Assembly (NCBI GenBank): GCA_946540365.1
Contig: CAMNIH010000043.1
Location: 1-11,954, forward strand
Source of the DNA: an uncultured Bacteroidales bacterium
GTDB lineage: Bacteria > Bacteroidota > Bacteroidia > Bacteroidales > P3
DNA length: 11,954 nucleotides
Reading direction: 5' to 3'
Shown here piece after piece: positions 7,174 through 11,954 of the stretch (position 1 is its first letter; each line of letters starts with the position of its first letter). The notes beneath the pieces are model-generated. The model saw only the letters and a list, made by a program, of their open reading frames with translations. It ran no database searches and had not been told where the DNA came from. A program made the position numbers and the translations under genes.

Positions 7174-8667
7174 ATGAAGCAACAAAAAGACATCATGAAA
7201 GGTTTGAAGCCGGCCCGTGTATGGCATTGGTTCGGCGAGATAATGCAGATCCCGCGTCCGTCGAAGCACGAGGAGCGCATCAGCGCCTGGCTGGTGCAGT
7301 GGGGCAAGGACCACGGTCTGGAGACCATGAGCGACAAGCTTGGCAACGTGCTCATCCGCAAGCCCGCCAGCAAGGGCTACGAGAAGTCGCCCTGGGTGGC
7401 TCTGCAGGCGCACATGGACATGGTCTGCGAGAAGAACAGCGACAAGCAGTTCGATTTCATGAAAGACCCCATCCTGCCGGTGCTCGACGGTGAATGGCTC
7501 ACCGCCGACGGCACCACCCTCGGCGCCGACGACGGCATCGGTGTGGCCACCATCCTCGCCATCCTCGAGGATCCGAAGCTGCAGCATCCCGCCCTCGAGG
7601 CGCTCATCACCGTCGACGAGGAGACCGGCCTCACCGGTGCCAACGGCCTCAGCAAGAGCTGGCTCAAGAGCGAGATCCTCCTCAATTTCGACGACGAGGA
7701 CGAGGGCGAGTACTGCATCGGCTGCGCCGGCGGCATCGACACCGTGGCCGATATCGACTACAAGCTCGTGGCGGCGCCCAAGGGGTGCAAGGCGTTCAGG
7801 GTGAAGGTGAGCGGCCTCGTCGGCGGCCACAGCGGCGACGACATCAACCGCGGCCGCGCCAACGCCAACAAGCTGCTGAACCGCATCCTGTGGGAGGGCA
7901 CCTTCCGTCACGGCATGCGCCTGGCCACGATCGACGGCGGCAACCTGCGCAACGCCATCGCCCGCGAGGCCGAGGCCGTGGTGCTGGTGCCCGAGGAGAA
8001 GGTGCGGGCCTTCAAGACCATGGTGACCCGCATGGGCAAGGCCATGGTCTTCGAGTTCCGCTCGACCGAGCCCGACATGGAGTTCGAGCTGCGCGACGTG
8101 GAGATGCCGAAGCGCGTCATCGACCTCGAGACACAGGAGCGCCTGGTCAACGTCGTCTATGCCTGCGCCCACGGGGTGCTGGCCATGAGCCGCGAGATCG
8201 AGAACTTCGTCGAGACCTCGACCAACCTGGCCTCGATCAAGATGGTGGAGGCACAGCATGCAGGCGGGACGCCTGCGCACCCGGTTATCCACATCGCCAC
8301 CAGCCAGCGCAGCTCGGTCGAGAGCGCCAAGCTGGCCGCCGCCGCCAAGATCGAGGCCACCTTCCGTCTGGCCGGGGCCCGCGTGCAGCACAGCGACGGC
8401 TATCCCGGATGGACGCCCAACCCCGACAGCCGCGTGCTGAAGGTGGGCGTCGACGTGTACAAGAAGATGTACGGCCGCGAGCCCGTCGTCCGCGCCATCC
8501 ACGCCGGCCTCGAGTGCGGCCTCATCGGCGAGAAGTACCCCCAGATGGACATGATCTCCTACGGCCCCACGCTGCGTGGCGTCCACAGTCCCGACGAGCG
8601 GATCGAGATCCGCACCGTCGAGATGTTCTGGAATCAGACCCTCGAGATACTGAAACGCCTCAAATAA
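7174..8667 (+). CDS. pepD: Xaa-His dipeptidase (aminoacyl-histidine dipeptidase, M20 family)
   Basis: This 497-aa cytoplasmic metallopeptidase hydrolyses dipeptides, classically those with C-terminal histidine such as carnosine-type substrates, to supply free amino acids. The di-zinc site can be read directly: H80 and D82 (LQAHMDMVCEKN), D119 (TLGADDG), the catalytic and ligand pair E149-E150 (ITVDEETGLTGA), D173 (NFDDEDEG) and a late His (LRGVHSPDER, H471). GGHSGDDINRGRANANKLL marks the lid/dimerisation domain. Length (about 485-500 aa) and residue spacing agree with the E. coli-type enzyme. The ATG at 7174 is chosen because the promoter lies just upstream. A hairpin follows the stop. Its divergent neighbour is a toxin-antitoxin pair sharing the promoter region. 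Confidence 0.96.
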   Translation: MKQQKDIMKGLKPARVWHWFGEIMQIPRPSKHEERISAWLVQWGKDHGLETMSDKLGNVLIRKPASKGYEKSPWVALQAHMDMVCEKNSDKQFDFMKDPILPVLDGEWLTADGTTLGADDGIGVATILAILEDPKLQHPALEALITVDEETGLTGANGLSKSWLKSEILLNFDDEDEGEYCIGCAGGIDTVADIDYKLVAAPKGCKAFRVKVSGLVGGHSGDDINRGRANANKLLNRILWEGTFRHGMRLATIDGGNLRNAIAREAEAVVLVPEEKVRAFKTMVTRMGKAMVFEFRSTEPDMEFELRDVEMPKRVIDLETQERLVNVVYACAHGVLAMSREIENFVETSTNLASIKMVEAQHAGGTPAHPVIHIATSQRSSVESAKLAAAAKIEATFRLAGARVQHSDGYPGWTPNPDSRVLKVGVDVYKKMYGREPVVRAIHAGLECGLIGEKYPQMDMISYGPTLRGVHSPDERIEIRTVEMFWNQTLEILKRLK

Positions 8668-8679
8668 AGCAACTTCCTC

Positions 8680-8713
8680 CCCTGGGGCGGCGCCATATGG
8701 CGCTGCCCTGGGG
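8680..8713 (+). terminator. 34-bp near-perfect hairpin after pepD
   Basis: The sequence around the centre CATATG (8694-8699) pairs from 8680 to 8713 as a 17-bp stem, with only G-T wobbles at 8689/8704, 8684/8709 and 8683/8710. It begins 13 bp after the pepD stop. There is no U-tract, only the AT-rich stretch atatatt, so a factor-independent terminator is possible but not certain. It may instead stabilise the mRNA 3' end. Confidence 0.6.
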
Positions 8714-8723
8714 ATATATTGAC

Positions 8724-8827
8724 TCTACCTTTTCTTCAGTCGTTCTTCAGTCGTTCTTCAGTCGTTCTTCAGTGATCACTGAAGAACGACTGAAGAACGA
8801 CTGAAGAACGACTGAAGAAAAGGTAGA
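8724..8827. repeat. Perfect 104-bp palindrome made of 11-bp direct repeats
   Basis: The two 52-bp arms, 8724-8775 and 8776-8827, are exact reverse complements with no spacer (centre AGTGATCACT at 8771-8780). Each arm carries three full copies and one partial copy of TTCTTCAGTCG (left arm 8732-8742, 8743-8753, 8754-8764, 8765-8773). The period is 11 bp, close to one helical turn. RNA from either strand would fold into a very long hairpin. No coding role is apparent. Confidence 0.95.
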
Positions 8828-8932
8828 CTTGACAGGGGGTTGACCATGGGTGGGGGAGCGGCAGCGGCAGCGGATCCACGGGTCGCGACCCGCCCGGCGG
8901 GCCGCATTGGCCGGCGGACCGGGAAATTAAAT
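8828..8932. other. GC-rich gap with a 14-bp perfect palindrome
   Basis: No gene is seen in this part of the interval between pepD and the next promoter. It holds CGGGTCGCGACCCG (8879-8892, a perfect palindrome) and several short GC-rich inverted repeats such as GCCCGGCGGGC just after it. These could be an operator, a leftover hairpin or simple GC-rich spacer. No T-rich terminator is seen. Confidence 0.5.
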
Positions 8933-8963
8933 TTTGCCAGTCCGAATATTCTTCGTACTTTTG
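8933..8963 (+). promoter_or_regulatory. Promoter of the three-gene ParE locus
   Basis: TTTG (8933-8936), a 19-bp spacer and TACTTTTG (8956-8963) are an exact Bacteroidota promoter. The expected transcription start is around 8969, at or just past the first ATG of the following ORF (8968). Confidence 0.85.
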
Positions 8964-8988
8964 CAAAATGAAATCAAGGCTATCTGAC

Positions 8989-9168
8989 ATGGAATCTACA
9001 GCAACAACTATCAGGTCCAAGACGGCGCGTGCCACGCATACGGCACGCGGCAGAAAGCCCGTGGTACAGCCCCAAACCATTGAGAAAACACCCGAAAGCG
9101 AGCTGATGACGGTGGAAGAATACTTTGGAATTCTCAGGAAACGGGTCAATGACTATTATGCAAACTGA
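8989..9168 (+). CDS. Small protein, first gene of the second ParE locus
   Basis: An in-frame ATG at 8968 would give 66 aa. Because the promoter -7 element ends at 8963, that codon would be at the transcription start, so ATG 8989 (59 aa) is preferred unless the message is leaderless. The first half is basic and low-complexity (ARATHTARGRKPVV). The last part, LMTVEEYFGILRKRVNDYYA, predicts a helix. I do not recognise a named family. The gene overlaps the next ORF and shares its promoter with a putative antitoxin and a ParE toxin. It may be a DNA-binding regulator, part of a divided antitoxin or a third component; all three are inference. Confidence 0.6.
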   Translation: MESTATTIRSKTARATHTARGRKPVVQPQTIEKTPESELMTVEEYFGILRKRVNDYYAN

Positions 9169-9454
9169 AAGACCTCATATTGTTAATATGCAAACAGCAG
9201 CAAAATATCAGGATATGTCGGCCGTAGATGCGCTTTGGACACTCTATCGGCAACAGTCGCCAAGGGTTCAAAATGCGTTCCGTAAACGTCTTGCGCAAAG
9301 CGAAAAAGCCAACCTGCAAAGCCTGACAACCGACGAGGCGAAGGCGCTGACCCTGCAGCGTGGTCGCGACATCAAAGCCGGTCGGGTCAAACTCATCGCC
9401 CACGATGCGGTGATGCAGGAGATGGAGCAAATGATGACGACCTATGCAGATTGA
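9158..9454 (+). CDS. Putative antitoxin of the second ParE locus
   Basis: Several starts are possible. ATG 9149 and ATG 9158 overlap the stop of the preceding small gene (9166-9168), and ATG 9188 (VNMQTAAKYQ) lies after it. I list 9158 (98 aa) on the basis of coupling, but 9188 (88 aa) is equally plausible because the conserved-looking part only begins at DALWTLYRQQSPRVQNAFRK. The protein is charged and mostly helical, with no clear beta-strand DNA-binding head. The stop overlaps the toxin start by 11 bp, as in type II toxin-antitoxin operons. It does not resemble the antitoxin of locus 1 by eye. Confidence 0.65.
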   Translation: MQTERPHIVNMQTAAKYQDMSAVDALWTLYRQQSPRVQNAFRKRLAQSEKANLQSLTTDEAKALTLQRGRDIKAGRVKLIAHDAVMQEMEQMMTTYAD

Positions 9455-9761
9455 GTGGAGCGAACATGCACGAAACGACATGCGGGGCATAGTGGCTTAT
9501 GTCGGACAGAACTTTGGTCGACGCAAGGCCGAAGAGGCCTTGGCCGACATCCGCGAGCGCGCCGAGATGCTGCAGGATTTTCCCAGTCTCGGGCGAGTGT
9601 TCGTGAAAGATCCCGAACTGGGCATCACTTACCGCTCACTCACAACAAAGTTGAACAAGATTGTCTACTTTGTGGAGAGCGAGACTATAATCATAGTGAC
9701 AGTCTGGCAAAATCGCCAAGATATAGGACGATTGATGAAACTGACAAAAGCAGCCCAATGA
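9444..9761 (+). CDS. ParE/RelE-superfamily toxin (locus 2)
   Basis: This 105-aa toxin-like protein begins MQIEWSEHARNDMRGIVAYV, has QDFPSLGRVFV at about residues 43-53 and ends with IIVTVWQNRQDIGRLMKL. It aligns by eye with the locus 1 toxin over the FPxLGxVF block, the YRSL/VRTL strand and the VW-N-R-D block, so the two are paralogues within the ParE group. The start ATG overlaps the antitoxin stop by 11 bp. The molecular target (gyrase or mRNA) cannot be told from sequence. Confidence 0.88.
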   Translation: MQIEWSEHARNDMRGIVAYVGQNFGRRKAEEALADIRERAEMLQDFPSLGRVFVKDPELGITYRSLTTKLNKIVYFVESETIIIVTVWQNRQDIGRLMKLTKAAQ

Positions 9762-9821
9762 TCCATCCCTACCATAGCCTGAGCAAAAATACCCCCCCCG
9801 TTCCGGCCGGTCGCTAACAAG

Positions 9822-9845
9822 CGGGGTCGGTAGACCCGTCTTTTT
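9822..9845 (+). terminator. Possible terminator after toxin locus 2
   Basis: GGGTC (9824-9828) and GACCC (9833-9837) pair around the loop GGTA, with one further pair if G9823 bulges. A run TTTTT follows at 9841-9845. The stem is short. A second hairpin, GCCTTG (9869-9874) with CAAGGC (9880-9885), lies downstream without a T-tract. Confidence 0.4.
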
Positions 9846-9931
9846 CTTATTTCCCCACACCTGCACCTGCCTTGCCCGACAAGGCGGGGCGGGCTCGACG
9901 TGTATCTAACTTTTTTTTAATCAACAATACT

Positions 9932-10153
9932 ATGACAGAACAAACAACAACCAAGAAGACCTACGAGGCACCCCGCCTGACGGTGGTGACCGTCCGCGCG
10001 GAGCATGGCTACGCCATGAGCGACCTGGCCGCCAGCTTCGGGCTGGGCAATGCGTTCACTGCTTTCGGCAACGACGCCTGGAGCGGCGGCTCGACCGGCG
10101 GCAGCACGTTCAACAGCGGCTGGACCGACGAAGGCGGCAGCGCCTGGATCTAA
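9932..10153 (+). CDS. Small protein with Gly/Ser-rich tail upstream of lipoprotein gene
   Basis: The 73-aa product from ATG 9932 has a head TKKTYEAPRLTVVTVRAEHG, then YAMSDLAASFGLG, then a tail rich in Gly, Ser, Asn and Trp (about residues 36-73) ending SAWI. There is no signal peptide or transmembrane segment. Small Bacteroidales proteins with a Y-x-x-P...V-x-V...E-x-G-x-A-x-S head and a variable tail are familiar to me, often near lipoprotein or surface-protein genes. I know of no assigned function. The stop lies 46 bp before the start of a lipoprotein gene, with no promoter between, suggesting one transcript. No clear -7 element is seen upstream. Confidence 0.65.
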   Translation: MTEQTTTKKTYEAPRLTVVTVRAEHGYAMSDLAASFGLGNAFTAFGNDAWSGGSTGGSTFNSGWTDEGGSAWI

Positions 10154-10199
10154 ACCACACCAACAAATGTCAAACAACAAAAACAAGAAAAGAAAGAAC

Positions 10200-11684
10200 A
10201 TGAAGACCAAGTTTTTATTGGCTGCCGTGGCGATCATGAGCCTCGTGGCGGCCTCGTGCAACAAAGAGAACGTCGACCCGCAGGCCGACCAAGTGCAGAC
10301 CCCCATCACCATCACCGCCTCCTATGCGGGTGAGGGCTCCAAAGTGAACTACAGCGAGGACGGCAGCATCATCCGCGCCTACTGGGAGACCGGCGACCAG
10401 ATCGACGTGGTGTACAACGGCACCGTGAACACCCTCACGCTGACCGGCGGCGAGGGCACGCAGCGTGCCACCTTCAGCGGCACCATCACCGGCACCCCCT
10501 CGGCCTCCTCGATGCTCATCTGCTATGTGCGCGACGTGGACGCCCCGGACGGCATCCTCACCATCAACGGCGACGGCTACACCTACACCCCCGGCACCTT
10601 CCTCGCCCAGGACGGCACCCTCGACTATGCCGCCAGCCTCAACCTCTACTACGGCGTGGCGCAGTACGGCGACGGTTCCAACATCAGCTGCACCTTCAGC
10701 GTGAACACCTCGATGATGAAGTTCAGCGTGCAGGCCCCCGCCACCACGGCAGGCCAGACGGCCACGCTGACCTACAAGAGCGGCGATGCCGCGCTGGCCA
10801 AGGCCACCTACACCGTGGGCACCGGCGGAAACAACACCATCTACATGACCATCCCCGCCGGCAGCCTCAGCGGCGAGCAGAGCCTCGTCTTCGCCAGCGG
10901 CACCACCAACGAGACCGAAGTGCTCTCCGCCACCGGCGCCAACTTCGCCGCCGGCCAGACCTACAGCAAAAATATCATCTTCACCTCAGCTATCGACCTC
11001 TCCTCCGTCAGCTGGCCCTACACCGCGCAGGATGGCGCTGTACTGACCGGCACGGTCAGCTCCATGACCCATCCGCTCATGATTGCCGACGGGGCCACCG
11101 TGACTCTCCGCAATGTCGACCTCTCCGGCAACCTCGACTACATCGTCGGCACCCTGGGCGATGCCACCATCGTGCTGAAGGGCACCAACGTGATCGAGAA
11201 TACGAAATTATATAATGGCGATCTCTCTGCCAGTTATCCCGCCATCTATATTTGCTATGACGAGGGATCTGGCAATAAAACACTTACTATCAAGGGCACC
11301 GGCTACCTTACTGCTTCAGCAAACCAGAGCTTGGTCATCGGTCCCTATGGTGAACTGTACAACGATCTAACCGCTGCCGGCAACCTCGTAATCAACGGTG
11401 GCGCGATCACGCTCAATAGTGGTTCAGACCGTGCTCCTGGCATTGGCGTTTTGGATTCATACGACTTTGGCACGGTTACTATCAACACCGGCATCACCTC
11501 CTTGACGGTCAACGGCGGAGGTTGGGGACCTATGGATCCCCTCCCAATAAAAGTCGATCTCGGTCTATATTTCGGAACTCATGAAGTCTCAGGAGAACTT
11601 AGCTCAATGACAAGTGGTAGTGACCACTATGGGTTCCGTGTCGTGAAAGGCGAGCACTCCCTGACCCTCACGCCTGCCGAATAA
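10200..11684 (+). CDS. Fimbrillin-like lipoprotein with beta-rich C-terminal domain
   Basis: The product is 494 aa from ATG 10200. An in-frame ATG at 10167 would only add a basic stretch before the signal peptide. Residues 1-19 are a lipoprotein signal with lipobox VAAS|C20, so the mature protein is probably anchored in the outer membrane. Residues about 35-260 resemble the fimbrillin (Mfa-like) N-terminal region: ITITASYAGEGSKVNYSEDG, then AYWETGDQIDVVYNG. Residues about 268-475 are rich in short Thr/Gly/Val strands (ATIVLKGTNVIEN, TLTIKGTGYLTAS, LVINGGAITLNSGSD, TVTINTGITSLTVNGG). This suggests a beta-helical or carbohydrate-binding surface domain. Base composition changes near 11196. A surface adhesin or glycan-binding role is inference. 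Confidence 0.8.
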   Translation: MKTKFLLAAVAIMSLVAASCNKENVDPQADQVQTPITITASYAGEGSKVNYSEDGSIIRAYWETGDQIDVVYNGTVNTLTLTGGEGTQRATFSGTITGTPSASSMLICYVRDVDAPDGILTINGDGYTYTPGTFLAQDGTLDYAASLNLYYGVAQYGDGSNISCTFSVNTSMMKFSVQAPATTAGQTATLTYKSGDAALAKATYTVGTGGNNTIYMTIPAGSLSGEQSLVFASGTTNETEVLSATGANFAAGQTYSKNIIFTSAIDLSSVSWPYTAQDGAVLTGTVSSMTHPLMIADGATVTLRNVDLSGNLDYIVGTLGDATIVLKGTNVIENTKLYNGDLSASYPAIYICYDEGSGNKTLTIKGTGYLTASANQSLVIGPYGELYNDLTAAGNLVINGGAITLNSGSDRAPGIGVLDSYDFGTVTINTGITSLTVNGGGWGPMDPLPIKVDLGLYFGTHEVSGELSSMTSGSDHYGFRVVKGEHSLTLTPAE

Positions 11685-11699
11685 AGAACATCCCTCACC

Positions 11700-11745
11700 A
11701 CAACAAAAGAAGCGAGCCCTTGCGGCCTCGCTTCTTTTTTGTTGT
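11700..11745 (+). terminator. Strong hairpin terminator after the lipoprotein gene
   Basis: GAAGCGAG (11709-11716) pairs with CTCGCTTC (11727-11734), extended by AAAA (11705-11708) with the first four of six T residues (11735-11740). With a TT bulge, ACAAC (11700-11704) then pairs with GTTGT (11741-11745). The loop is about 10 nt and the T-tract follows the GC stem directly. The A-tract on the other side could let it work for the convergent gene too. Confidence 0.88.
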
Positions 11746-11753
11746 AGTGGTGC

Positions 11754-11807
11754 CCATAGGGCTTATAAGACTTATAGGTCGTATAGGTCCTATTAGCCCC
11801 ATGGGTC
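11754..11807. repeat. Six degenerate 9-bp tandem repeats
   Basis: Units in order are CCATAGGGC, TTATAAGAC, TTATAGGTC, GTATAGGTC, CTATTAGCC and CCATGGGTC, with rough consensus YTATAGGTC. The two ends are also near reverse complements (CCCATAGGGC against GCCCCATGGG), so the array could form an imperfect hairpin. It lies between two convergent genes. No coding role is seen. Confidence 0.75.
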
Positions 11808-11817
11808 TTATTGTTTT

Positions 11818-11954
11818 TTAGAACAGGCCTTCCAGCACCGCGTCGTCGACGAGGTTGGGGAGGGTGACCTTGAGGTCGGGGCAGATCTCCATGGCGCGCT
11901 TGATGGCGAACATGGCGCCTTCGTTGCGGGCCCAGGAGCGGCGGGAGATGCCGT
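11818..11954 (-). CDS. C-terminal end of an unrecognised protein (cut by window edge)
   Basis: On the minus strand an open frame of 44 codons runs from the window edge to a TAA at 11818-11820. Its GC-rich third positions match the neighbouring genes. The visible residues include ISRRSWARNEGAMFAIKRAM and end TLPNLVDDAVLEGLF. I do not recognise the family. The composition suggests a soluble protein with a helical end. Confidence 0.65.
   Translation of the reverse strand, partial: GISRRSWARNEGAMFAIKRAMEICPDLKVTLPNLVDDAVLEGLF

Noticed and set aside
7123..8586. Long minus-strand open frame opposite pepD
   Set aside because: It mirrors the pepD codons, is Val/Leu/His/Gly-rich and shows no family signature; the plus-strand product has the full metal site.
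8724..8827. Insertion-sequence ends or a MITE
   Set aside because: The arms meet with no internal sequence and no target-site duplication is seen around them, so a mobile element cannot be supported.
11754..11807. CRISPR array
   Set aside because: Units are 9 bp and contiguous without spacers, and no cas gene is in the window.

Overview
The window looks like a chromosomal segment of a GC-rich member of the Bacteroidales (Bacteroidota). Three things point there. Several promoters match the Bacteroidota form TTTG-N19/20-TAnnTTTG. There is a gingipain-type (C25) peptidase with a type IX secretion C-terminal sorting domain. A fimbrillin-like lipoprotein lies near the right end. The order DUF4271 - uroporphyrinogen-III synthase - rnpA - yidD is, from memory, a familiar Bacteroidota cluster. 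The genus cannot be decided from the sequence.

Left part (1-6423). The 5' part of hisS runs leftward off the edge. Pointing right are a secreted gingipain-like cysteine peptidase (653-3904), a six-helix DUF4271 membrane protein (3901-4755, ATGA overlap), a HemD-like protein with an added basic Lys/Ala-rich tail (4789-5805), rnpA (5802-6221, GTG start in a GTGA overlap) and yidD (6181-6423, 41-bp overlap). These genes are tightly packed. A Bacteroidota -7 element inside the 3' end of the DUF4271 gene probably gives hemD-rnpA-yidD their own transcript.

Middle part (6461-9761). A leftward antitoxin/ParE toxin pair (6461-7046) is transcribed divergently from pepD, a Xaa-His dipeptidase (7174-8667), from two nearly touching promoters. 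Downstream of pepD are two hairpins: a 34-bp near-perfect palindrome, then a perfect 104-bp palindrome whose arms are built of 11-bp direct repeats. A strong promoter then drives a three-gene set: a small ORF, a putative antitoxin and a second ParE toxin. Two related ParE toxins with unlike partners therefore flank pepD.

Right part (9762-11954). A 73-aa small protein with a conserved-looking head and a Gly/Ser-rich tail precedes a 494-aa lipoprotein that has a fimbrillin-like N-terminal half and a repetitive beta-rich C-terminal half. The last third of the lipoprotein gene has a different base composition. A strong hairpin terminator and an array of six degenerate 9-bp repeats separate it from the 3' end of an unrecognised leftward gene.

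The best candidates for something undescribed are the 104-bp palindrome, the three-gene ParE locus, and the small-peptide/lipoprotein pair.
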